From: JANXXV01 sp040002435
Lineage (GTDB): Bacteria > Acidobacteriota > Terriglobia > Bryobacterales > Bryobacteraceae
Reading direction: 5' to 3'
DNA: 18,858 nt
Assembly (NCBI GenBank): GCA_040002435.1
Contig: JBDUEM010000137.1
Span: 1 to 18,858 of the forward strand
Positions 7,581 through 14,046 of the stretch are shown piece after piece. How positions within the stretch are numbered: the stretch's first letter is position 1; each line of letters begins with the position of its first letter. Made by a program: the position numbers and the translations under genes. The notes beneath the pieces are model-generated. The model did not search any database, had not been told where the DNA came from, and saw nothing but the letters and a program-made list of their open reading frames with translations.

Positions 7581-7871
7581 CTACTGTTTGCTGCTCGCTT
7601 CCATCACCTGCACATAACGGAACCGAAGCTCCGTCAGAGAGTTCTCGATCAGGCGCTGCTCTTCAATCGACAAGTTTCCCCGAGTCTTCTCTTGGAACAT
7701 GGAGAGCAGATCGATGGAATGGCGGGCAACCCGGAAATCGGGTTTGGGCATGTCCGCCTCGTCGCCAAAGTTCACCAGGCCTAGATGCATTTCAGCCTGC
7801 ATCTTCATAGAGAGAACGAAAAATTCGAAAGTGGCGGGAGGAAGCGGTTGCTCGGTATCGGATTCGCTCAT
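7581..7871 (-). CDS. DUF1844 domain protein
   Basis: The 96-residue protein matches the small DUF1844 family: an acidic N-terminus, 'PATFEFFVLSMKMQAEMHLG', a short acidic loop, then 'ARHSIDLLSMFQEKTRGNLSIEE' and a C-terminal helix with LTELRFRYV. The family occurs in Acidobacteriota and some proteobacterial-type lineages; its function is unknown. It is predicted to be cytoplasmic and mostly alpha-helical. Its stop directly abuts the ATG of the metallo-hydrolase, and it begins 3 nt after the acetyltransferase stop, so it is cotranscribed with both. AAGGG lies immediately before the ATG, an unusually tight spacing. Confidence 0.85.
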   Translation of the reverse strand: MSESDTEQPLPPATFEFFVLSMKMQAEMHLGLVNFGDEADMPKPDFRVARHSIDLLSMFQEKTRGNLSIEEQRLIENSLTELRFRYVQVMEASSKQ

Positions 7872-7874
7872 CCC

Positions 7875-8345
7875 TTATAGTTTACATTCGAGAAACAAGG
7901 CGCCGGGGACCGGATTGTCGTAGTAGGGGTCAATATGCTGAAACCCGAGGGATTCGTACATCTGGATGGCGGCTGCCATGAATGGCAGCGTATCCAGCCG
8001 GATGGCTGCGTAGCCGAGTGCCTTTGCTTTCGCCATGATTGCTTGCGCCAAAAGCCGGCCAGCGCCGCTTCCGCGAAACTCGGGTGCGATGAAGAGCCGC
8101 TTCATCTCGCAAGCCCCATCGCGCATGGGCCGGAGCGCCACGCACCCTCCGGCGGTCCCTTCAAAGTCCGCCAGCAACAGACACCCTTTCGGCGCCGCAC
8201 AGGCTCCGGGCAAGCCAGCCAACTCCTGCTCAAAATTCTGGAAACACAAGCTGACGCCGAGCGAGCCGGCATAGGCGGCAAAGAGCCGGCGTACCTGCTC
8301 AAGATCATCCGATGAAGCTGCTTCCCGTATTCGCAGAGATGCCAT
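7875..8345 (-). CDS. GNAT family N-acetyltransferase
   Basis: The 156-residue single-domain protein has the acetyl-CoA pyrophosphate-binding loop in 'MKRLFIAPEFRGSGAGRLLAQAIM' (R91-G-S-G-A-G-R97) and the C-terminal 'AAIQMYESLGFQHIDPYYDNPVPGALFLECKL', typical of small GNAT enzymes. It should transfer an acetyl group from acetyl-CoA to an amine on a small molecule or peptide; the acceptor is not evident. It is the first gene of the minus-strand operon leading to DUF1844, the metallo-hydrolase, ribF and the aldolase, and its promoter must lie in the 54-bp region shared with mazG. Confidence 0.88.
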   Translation of the reverse strand: MASLRIREAASSDDLEQVRRLFAAYAGSLGVSLCFQNFEQELAGLPGACAAPKGCLLLADFEGTAGGCVALRPMRDGACEMKRLFIAPEFRGSGAGRLLAQAIMAKAKALGYAAIRLDTLPFMAAAIQMYESLGFQHIDPYYDNPVPGALFLECKL

Positions 8346-8399
8346 TTCTGCCTATGTTACTCTGAAAAATCACCGTGGTACGCCTTCCATACCTTTCCT
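8346..8399. promoter_or_regulatory. Divergent promoter region between the GNAT operon and the mazG operon
   Basis: These 54 bases are the only non-coding sequence between two operons transcribed away from each other, so they should hold at least parts of both promoters. I see no convincing -35/-10 pair on either strand. On the mazG side the last 20 bases before the ATG are pyrimidine-rich and contain no Shine-Dalgarno sequence. Evidence is positional only. Confidence 0.4.
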
Positions 8400-9197
8400 A
8401 TGCCTTCTGAGTCCGCAGGTGAGAAATTTGAGCGGCTCGTCGCGATAATGGCCCGGCTGCGCGCGCCCGACGGATGCCCTTGGGACAGGGAACAATCCTT
8501 CGATACCATCAAGCCTTATTTGCTGGAAGAGACTTATGAGGTAATGGAAGCGATTGACGCGCGCGACTGGCCGGAGCTTGCCGAAGAACTGGGCGACCTG
8601 CTGCTGCAACCTGTTTTCTTTGCGCAGATGGCGTCGGAAGAAGGGCGTTTCCGGATTGCAGATTCGCTGGACGCGATCAATGAGAAGCTGATCCGGCGGC
8701 ACCCACATATCTTCGGCGACTCCAAGGCCGATACGGCGGGCGAAGTCCTGAAGCGCTGGAACGAGATTAAGCTGGAAGAGAAGAAGGCGAAGAAACAGGA
8801 GCCAAAACTGCTGCTGGAATCGATTCCGGCGGCGATGCCGGCGCTGGTGGAAGCGCAGCAGATCAGCTCTCGCGCCGCAGGTGTTGGGTTCGATTGGCAG
8901 AACGCCGAGCAGGTGCTGGACAAGCTGGATGAGGAACTGAAGGAACTGGCAGAGGCCCGCGTCTCCGCAACGCAGGAGGAGATTGAGGGCGAGGTTGGCG
9001 ATCTCTTCTTCGTGTTGGTGAACCTCGCGCGCTTCCTGAAAGTGGACCCCGAGCAGGCACTGCGCAAAACGAATCGGAAATTCCGCCAGCGCTTTGGCTA
9101 TGTAGAGCGCGAACTGGCGGGGCAGGGTAAGGCGCTGCGTGATTCGTCCGTTGTGGAAATGGAAGAGCTTTGGCAAGAGGCAAAGAGCAAGGGATGA
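8400..9197 (+). CDS. mazG: Nucleoside triphosphate pyrophosphohydrolase MazG
   Basis: The 265-residue protein carries two MazG domains as in E. coli. The N-terminal domain starts 'RLVAIMARLRAPDGCPWDREQSF' and has the metal-binding helices EETYEV (43-48) and EELGD (62-66). The C-terminal domain has EELKELAEA (178-186), EGEVGDLFFVLVNLAR (196-211) and KTNRKFRQRF (223-232). It hydrolyses NTPs to NMP and pyrophosphate and is thought to clear aberrant nucleotides or modulate (p)ppGpp. It leads the six-gene plus-strand operon. No purine-rich ribosome binding site precedes ATG 8400, yet no better in-frame start is present. Its stop overlaps the next start (ATGA 9194-9197). Confidence 0.95.
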   Translation: MPSESAGEKFERLVAIMARLRAPDGCPWDREQSFDTIKPYLLEETYEVMEAIDARDWPELAEELGDLLLQPVFFAQMASEEGRFRIADSLDAINEKLIRRHPHIFGDSKADTAGEVLKRWNEIKLEEKKAKKQEPKLLLESIPAAMPALVEAQQISSRAAGVGFDWQNAEQVLDKLDEELKELAEARVSATQEEIEGEVGDLFFVLVNLARFLKVDPEQALRKTNRKFRQRFGYVERELAGQGKALRDSSVVEMEELWQEAKSKG

Positions 9198-9928
9198 TTG
9201 AAGTTCGAGAATTGACCCAGCAGTCCGAGTTGGAGGCCGCCGTCCGTCTGCAGAAGGAGATCTGGGGGTTTGCCGACATCGACCTGCTTCCGGTGCGCCT
9301 GTTTGTGGTGGCCGGGAAGATTGGCGGGCAGGTGCTAGGCGCATTCGAAGGCGGGCGCATGATTGGCTTCTGCCTCGGTATTCCAGGACTGAAGCCCGGG
9401 GGCATCACCTACATGCACAGCCACATGATGGGCGTGGCGGCAGACTACCGGAATCGGGGAGTGGGACGGCTGTTGAAGACACAGCAGCGGCTGGACGCGC
9501 TGAACAGGGGCATCGACCTCATCGAATGGACGTTCGATCCGCTGGAGATCAAGAACGCATTCTTCAATATTGAACGGCTGGGTGTGGTGGTGCGGCGTTA
9601 TGTTTTGAATCAGTACGGGACGTCGTCGAGCCATTTGCACGGCGGATTGCCGACTGACCGCTGCGTGGCGGAATGGAACATCAGCAGCCCCAGGGTAGAG
9701 ATTGCGCTGGAGTGCAGGGTGCCCCCGCGGCACGAAATTTTGGCGCGCATTGAAGTGCCGATGGAGATTGAAGCACTACGGAAATCGGATCCGAAACGCG
9801 CGCGGGAGATCCAGCTTTCCATCAGCGAACAATTCCTGCTGCACTTCGAAAAAGGTCATGCTGTGGTCGGCTTTGAAAAGTCCGCACAGGCCGGAATGTA
9901 TTTGTTAGGTCCATGGGAATCAAAGTAG
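9194..9928 (+). CDS. COG3375-type GNAT acyltransferase, candidate amino acid N-acyltransferase
   Basis: With ATG 9194 the protein has 244 residues. It has a GNAT CoA-binding loop (V81...R86-N-R-G-V-G-R92) and then motifs typical of the COG3375 subfamily: EWTFDPLEIKNAFFNIERLG (111-130), RRYVLNQYG (134-142) and HGGLPTDRCVAEW (149-161). Members of this subfamily are often encoded beside N-succinylamino acid racemases. In Geobacillus kaustophilus a GNAT enzyme next to such a racemase N-succinylates D-amino acids using succinyl-CoA. The same job is plausible here because the racemase gene starts inside this one (16-nt overlap), but donor and acceptor are not proven. ATG 9194 is preferred over an in-frame TTG at 9170 because AAGGG precedes it and it forms an ATGA overlap with mazG. 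Confidence 0.85.
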   Translation: MIEVRELTQQSELEAAVRLQKEIWGFADIDLLPVRLFVVAGKIGGQVLGAFEGGRMIGFCLGIPGLKPGGITYMHSHMMGVAADYRNRGVGRLLKTQQRLDALNRGIDLIEWTFDPLEIKNAFFNIERLGVVVRRYVLNQYGTSSSHLHGGLPTDRCVAEWNISSPRVEIALECRVPPRHEILARIEVPMEIEALRKSDPKRAREIQLSISEQFLLHFEKGHAVVGFEKSAQAGMYLLGPWESK

Positions 9929-11046
9929 ATCAAGTTATCGTCAGGCATCTGCGGATGCCATTGGTTCATTTTTTTGAAACCAGCTTTGGGCGCACTACCG
10001 AACGCGACATCGTCCTGGTGGAAGTGATCTCGGACGGCCTTTCCGGTTGGGGCGAGGTAACGGCTGGCGAGAACCCGTTTTACAACGAAGAGTGGACCGA
10101 TGCCGTCTGGCTGCTGCTGCAGCATTACATAGCTCCCCGCGTGATCGGCAGGGAATTAGGCAGCGCTGAGGATGTGGCTCCTCTGACGAATCATATCCGC
10201 GGCCACAAGATGGCGCGCGGCGGCCTGGAAGCCGCGGTGTGGGATCTGGAGGCGAGGCAGAAGGGGATTCCGCTTTGGCAGCACATTGGCGGCGGCGCGC
10301 GGCGTGAGATTCCTTGCGGCGTGTCGATCGGTGTGCAGGATTCCGTGGCACAACTGCTGAAGAAGATTGAGAAGGAACTGGCGGACGGATACCAGCGCAT
10401 CAAGATGAAGATCAAGCCGGGTTGGGATGTGGATGTCATCCGGCAGGTGCGGCAGGAATTTCCAAGTATCAAGCTAATGGCGGATGCGAACTCAGCCTAT
10501 ACGCTGGCCGATGCGGACCGGCTGAAACAGTTGGATGAGTTCTACCTGATGATGATTGAGCAGCCGCTGGCGCACGACGACATCATCGATCACGCGACGC
10601 TGCAGGCCCAACTGAAGACGCCCATTTGCCTGGATGAATGCATACGTTCCGCCCATCACGGCGAACAGGCCATTGCGATGAGGGCATGCGGGATTATCAA
10701 TATCAAGCTCGGCCGCGTGGGTGGATTCCTGGAATCGAAACGACTGCATGATGTCGCGCAGAAAGCCGGCATTCCGGTGTGGTGCGGCGGGATGCTGGAA
10801 GCCGGCATCGGACGTGCGCACAACGTGGCGCTGGCAACCCTTCCGAATTTCGTGCTGCCGGGGGATGTCTCCGCAAGTAAGCGCTATTGGGCGCGCGACA
10901 TCATTGTGCCCGCCGTGGAAACCACGCCCCAGGGCACCATAGCTGTTCGCGATTCGCCCGGATTTGGATACGACGTTGACCTCGACTTCATCCGCAGCAT
11001 CACCATCCGTGAGCAGAGGATTGGCTCCGGGGAGAGCCGGAATTGA
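9913..11046 (+). CDS. menC: Enolase-superfamily N-succinylamino acid racemase / o-succinylbenzoate synthase
   Basis: The 377-residue protein belongs to the NSAR/OSBS subfamily. The N-terminal capping region has RHLRMPLVHFFETSFG (11-26). The barrel shows the K164-M-K166 catalytic lysine motif followed by IKPGWD, metal ligands D191 (DANSAY), E216 (IEQPL) and D241 (LDECI), the opposing lysine K265 in NIKLGRVGG, and GGMLEAGIGRAHN (292-304). These correspond to K163, D189, E214, D239 and K263 of the Amycolatopsis enzyme; R268 matches R266 there, a residue linked to racemase specificity. OSBS activity makes o-succinylbenzoate for menaquinone, whereas NSAR activity racemises N-succinylamino acids. 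With a COG3375 acyltransferase immediately upstream and no other men genes visible, NSAR is the better guess, so the symbol denotes the family only. It overlaps the next gene by 4 nt (TTGA). Confidence 0.88.
   Translation: MGIKVDQVIVRHLRMPLVHFFETSFGRTTERDIVLVEVISDGLSGWGEVTAGENPFYNEEWTDAVWLLLQHYIAPRVIGRELGSAEDVAPLTNHIRGHKMARGGLEAAVWDLEARQKGIPLWQHIGGGARREIPCGVSIGVQDSVAQLLKKIEKELADGYQRIKMKIKPGWDVDVIRQVRQEFPSIKLMADANSAYTLADADRLKQLDEFYLMMIEQPLAHDDIIDHATLQAQLKTPICLDECIRSAHHGEQAIAMRACGIINIKLGRVGGFLESKRLHDVAQKAGIPVWCGGMLEAGIGRAHNVALATLPNFVLPGDVSASKRYWARDIIVPAVETTPQGTIAVRDSPGFGYDVDLDFIRSITIREQRIGSGESRN
11029..11046 (+). promoter_or_regulatory. Ribosome binding site deciding a TTG start in a TTGA stop/start overlap
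   Basis: GGGGAG at 11029-11034 stands 8 nt before TTG 11043-11045, whose last two bases begin the menC-family stop TGA (11044-11046). The nearby ATGs at 11047 and 11050 are in another frame, so the transporter must start at TTG. The arrangement is like the common ATGA overlap but with a weaker start codon. Confidence 0.7.
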
Positions 11047-11942
11047 ATGATGGCTCGCAAGCGGCGCCCTCGCATTGGCGGCTCTATTCGCTGATCGGTC
11101 TGATGACCTTTCTGTGGGCGCTGAACTTCATTGTTGCGAAGTTCGCAGTGCGGCAGATTCCGCCGCTGATGGCCGTGGGTTTTCGAACCAGCCTTGCCGG
11201 AATTTTGATCTGGCCAATTTATTTCTGGGAGCGCCAGACAAAAGGCGTCGCGGTGTGGACTAAGACGGATGTGCCGATGCTGATCTTTCTCGGGATGTTC
11301 GGCGTCACCTTGAATCAGCTCTTTTTTGTCGTGGGCATTGGGAAGACGAGCGTCGCCCATGCGGCCATCATGATCGGCATGACACCGATTCTGGTGCTGG
11401 CGATCGCCTCCGCCATTGGCCAGGAGGTGTTGAGCGCGGCGAAGCTGCTGGGAATGGCGCTGGCACTCAGCGGAGTGGCGCTGCTTCAACTGACGCCTAC
11501 GAAAGGTACGGGAACAACCTTTTGGGGTGATTTGTTCATCTTTTTCGCTGCCGTTACGTTTGCGTTGTTTACGGTGATGGGGAAGCGTGTCACGGGAAGT
11601 TTCTCCAGTATCACCATCAACACCTTTGCATATGTTGGCGGCGGTGTATTTCTGTTGCCCGTTACGCTTTGGCAATGCTCCGGCTTCGCGTTCGGGCAAT
11701 TGTCCTGGGCTACATGGGCCAGCGTAATCTACATGGCGGTGTTTCCGTCCGTCCTCTGCTATCTGATCTACTATTACGCTCTGGCTCACATCCCGGCTTC
11801 CCGCATCTCCGCGTTTTCTTATCTACAGCCGCTTTTGGCGACGGTGCTGGCGATTCCCTTGCTGGGTGAGAACCCGACGCTATCCCTTGCGTCGGGCGGA
11901 CTGCTGGTGCTGGTTGGCGTGTTTGTGGCGGAGAAAGCCTGA
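11043..11942 (+). CDS. EamA/DMT-family transporter
   Basis: The 299-residue protein is highly hydrophobic with about ten membrane helices in two EamA halves. The first half starts 'LIGLMTFLWALNFIVAKFAVRQIPPLMAVGFR' and the second 'GDLFIFFAAVTFALFTVMGKRV'; the second half ends with YLQPLLATVLAIPLLGENPTL, a characteristic EamA end. Many relatives export amino acids or other metabolites, but the substrate here is unknown. It starts at TTG 11043 with a good ribosome binding site and is translationally coupled to the racemase gene, which suggests a link to the product or substrate of that enzyme (inference). Its TGA overlaps the next ATG by one base (TGATG). Confidence 0.9.
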   Translation: MNDGSQAAPSHWRLYSLIGLMTFLWALNFIVAKFAVRQIPPLMAVGFRTSLAGILIWPIYFWERQTKGVAVWTKTDVPMLIFLGMFGVTLNQLFFVVGIGKTSVAHAAIMIGMTPILVLAIASAIGQEVLSAAKLLGMALALSGVALLQLTPTKGTGTTFWGDLFIFFAAVTFALFTVMGKRVTGSFSSITINTFAYVGGGVFLLPVTLWQCSGFAFGQLSWATWASVIYMAVFPSVLCYLIYYYALAHIPASRISAFSYLQPLLATVLAIPLLGENPTLSLASGGLLVLVGVFVAEKA

Positions 11943-13240
11943 TGGCGGAATTCGTAGACCTGTTGCGGCAGAACCGGAACTACCGCTACACGTGGATGGG
12001 GCAGGTGGTAAGCGAGATTGGAGATCATTTCAACAACATCGCGGTCTTCAGTCTGGCGCTCTCCCACACGCGGTCGGGAATGGTGATCACTGGGATCATG
12101 ATGTCCCGCGCGATTCCCGCGGTATTAGCCGGCCCTCTCGCCGGAGTGCTGCTGGACCGCATGGATCGCAAGCGCATTATGATCATCAGCGATCTGCTGC
12201 GGTTCGCGGTGGCGCTCGGGTTTATTCTCACCGTCTCCGGCGACAGGACGTGGCTCCTGTATCCGCTGAGTGCGCTGCTAATGCTGGCTTCGCCGTTCTT
12301 CACCAGCGGACGATCCGCCATCCTGCCGGCCATCGCAAGTAAGAAAGAGCTGCACGCCGCCAACTCGCTCACGCAGACAACGGCTTGGGCGACGCTGACG
12401 ATTGGGACGTTTCTTGGTGGAATCAGCGTGGCTCAGTTCGGCTACGAATGGGCTTTCGTGCTGAATGCCGCCTCATTTCTTTTCTCGGCCTTCTGCATTT
12501 CGCGATTGCGGGTTCCATCCGGAAACTTCAAGGCGAAACGCTCCACATCGCTTACCGAGAACGACGTAGTGAAACCCTGGCACGATTACACAGAGGGCTT
12601 GCGCTACATGCGCGCCACGCCGCTGTTTTTCGCCATCGCGATGGTAGCGGTGGGATGGGCTACCGGCGGTGGAGCCGCACAAATCCTGTTCAGCCTTTTC
12701 GGTGAACTTGTTTTTGATCGGGGGCCCGCCGGCATCGGTATCATCTGGGCTTGCGCCGGCGTGGGGCTGCTGGTAGGCGGTGGCATAGCGCACACCATCG
12801 GCAAGAAACTGAGCTTTGAAGCCTATAAGCGAACTGTCGCTGTCTGCTTTGTGATTCACGGCGTTGCGTACGTCGTTTTCACGCAGATGCGATCCTTCGG
12901 CGCGGCGCTCTTCTTCATTGCGCTGTCGCGCGCCGCAGTTGCGATAAGCTCCGTATTGAATTTTTCGCAGTTGTTCCGGCACGTCTCTGACGAGTACAGG
13001 GGCCGCGTGTTCTCCACCATTGAGACTTTCACCTGGTCTGTCATGATGATTTCCATGATGGGAGCGGGAATCGCTTCGCAACACTACAGCCCGCGAGATA
13101 TCGGAGCCGTTGCGGGCGTACTGAGCGGGACTACGGCGATCTTCTGGGGTTGGGCCAACTGGACCGGCCGCCTGCCGGAGCCGCAACAGGCGCTGCTGGA
13201 TCCGCTGGATGTGGAAGTGCACGGCGAGCCTACGGTGTAA
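11942..13240 (+). CDS. MFS transporter (MFS_3/EntS-like exporter family)
   Basis: The 432-residue protein has about twelve hydrophobic helices and the MFS motif A-like loop LAGVLLDRMDRKRIMIISD between helices 2 and 3. It begins 'FVDLLRQNRNYRYTWMGQVVSEIGDHFNNIAVFSLAL', typical of the MFS_3 group that includes the enterobactin exporter EntS and macrolide efflux proteins. It is an inner-membrane secondary transporter, likely an exporter; the substrate cannot be read from sequence. The start overlaps the EamA stop by one base and the short-chain dehydrogenase follows after 5 nt, so it is part of the mazG operon. Confidence 0.9.
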   Translation: MAEFVDLLRQNRNYRYTWMGQVVSEIGDHFNNIAVFSLALSHTRSGMVITGIMMSRAIPAVLAGPLAGVLLDRMDRKRIMIISDLLRFAVALGFILTVSGDRTWLLYPLSALLMLASPFFTSGRSAILPAIASKKELHAANSLTQTTAWATLTIGTFLGGISVAQFGYEWAFVLNAASFLFSAFCISRLRVPSGNFKAKRSTSLTENDVVKPWHDYTEGLRYMRATPLFFAIAMVAVGWATGGGAAQILFSLFGELVFDRGPAGIGIIWACAGVGLLVGGGIAHTIGKKLSFEAYKRTVAVCFVIHGVAYVVFTQMRSFGAALFFIALSRAAVAISSVLNFSQLFRHVSDEYRGRVFSTIETFTWSVMMISMMGAGIASQHYSPRDIGAVAGVLSGTTAIFWGWANWTGRLPEPQQALLDPLDVEVHGEPTV

Positions 13241-13245
13241 TCGAT

Positions 13246-13965
13246 ATGGAAAGTCTGGTTGGAAAAATCGTTCTGGTAACCGGCGCCGCGAAGCGGATAG
13301 GGCGGGGAATTGCGCTACGTCTGGCGCGCGAAGGCGCCCGGGTGGCGATCCATTACAACGGTTCAGAAGCCGAAGCACGCCAAACTGCCGCCGAATGCGG
13401 AGACGCTGCCATTTTCCAGGCGAACCTGGAGAGCGTTGCCGATATCCAACGCTTGTTTCAGGATATCCGCGGGCACTTCGGGCGGTTAGACGGATTGGTG
13501 AACAACGCGGCCCGGTTCACTGCATTTGATCCGATGGATATTACGGAAGCCGACTGGGACTTCATCCACGACGTGAATCTGAAGGCCACTTTCTTCTGCT
13601 GCCAGCAGGGAGCGAAGTTGATGCGCGAAGGCGGCGGGGGGCGCATTGTGAACATCAGTTCCTTGGGGGGCATCCGTCCCTGGGCAGAGCACGTCCATTA
13701 CTGTGCTTCCAAGGCGGGCGTGATCATGATGACGCGGGCGTTGTCAAAGGCGCTGGCTCCCGAGATTACTGTGAACTCGGTTGCGCCGGGTGTGATTCCG
13801 TTTGGCGAAGGCGGGGAACGGATCGACTCCATGATTCAGGCCACCCCGGCGAAACGTGCCGGAACAGCGGATGAGATTGCCGATGCCGTCGTCTTCTTCC
13901 TGAGCGCGACGAACTTCGTCACCGGGCAATTGATTGCCGTGGATGGCGGGCTTAGCCAGAGATAA
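13246..13965 (+). CDS. Short-chain dehydrogenase/reductase (FabG-like, with a pteridine-reductase-like cofactor loop)
   Basis: With ATG 13246 the protein has 239 residues. It shows the NAD(P)-binding TGAAKRIG (12-19), NNAAR (86-90), the catalytic N111, S138/S139 (NISS), Y152 and K156 (HYCASKAG), and PG (181-182). The TGxxKRIG loop, in which Arg replaces a usual glycine-adjacent position, is typical of pteridine reductases and FolM and suggests NADPH use. However, the catalytic serine is present, as in FabG, whereas PTR1 has Asp. It is therefore a generic reductase of unknown substrate. The open frame extends upstream to 13150 inside the MFS gene, but ATG 13246 gives the normal N-terminus 5 nt after the MFS stop. 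It is the last gene of the operon. Confidence 0.9.
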   Translation: MESLVGKIVLVTGAAKRIGRGIALRLAREGARVAIHYNGSEAEARQTAAECGDAAIFQANLESVADIQRLFQDIRGHFGRLDGLVNNAARFTAFDPMDITEADWDFIHDVNLKATFFCCQQGAKLMREGGGGRIVNISSLGGIRPWAEHVHYCASKAGVIMMTRALSKALAPEITVNSVAPGVIPFGEGGERIDSMIQATPAKRAGTADEIADAVVFFLSATNFVTGQLIAVDGGLSQR

Positions 13966-13985
13966 CGCCTATTGTTTCGATTGCG

Positions 13986-14046
13986 TGTCCCTTATACAGG
14001 ATCCCTGACTTCTCACTAAGTCGCTAGAAGAAAGGGGGCAGGGACA
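13986..14046. terminator. Nested inverted repeat between convergent genes, possible bidirectional terminator
   Basis: TGTCCCT (13986-13992) and AGGGACA (14040-14046) are perfect 7-bp inverted arms. Inside them CCCTGACTTCT (14003-14013) and AGAAGAAAGGG (14026-14036) pair at 9 of 11 positions around a 12-nt loop. The structure spans the gap after the SDR stop and runs into the last codons of prmA, where a terminator for converging transcripts would be expected. There is no clean U-tract, so this is a tentative call. Confidence 0.3.

Noticed and set aside
6699..7784. 361-codon open frame on the plus strand opposite ribF's start and the metallo-hydrolase
   Set aside because: It lies antisense to two genes with complete family motifs, and its translation resembles no family I know; it is a GC-rich shadow frame.
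9170..9193. Upstream TTG start for the COG3375 acyltransferase
   Set aside because: ATG 9194 has a better ribosome binding site, overlaps the mazG stop as ATGA and yields the expected 'MIEVREL' start.
8370..9344. 324-codon open frame antisense to mazG
   Set aside because: mazG has all expected motifs across the same bases; the antisense translation is Arg/Leu/Gln-rich and has no recognisable domain.
9913..11046. Menaquinone biosynthesis locus, with the 14821-16389 ligase as MenE
   Set aside because: The ligase has fatty acyl-CoA ligase features and lies in a separate operon on the other strand; no menB, menD, menF or menH is seen.
11043..11789. Long minus-strand frame (11789 down to 10884) opposite the EamA transporter
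   Set aside because: Composition is typical of a complement of hydrophobic codons (many Gln, His and Arg); no domain is visible.
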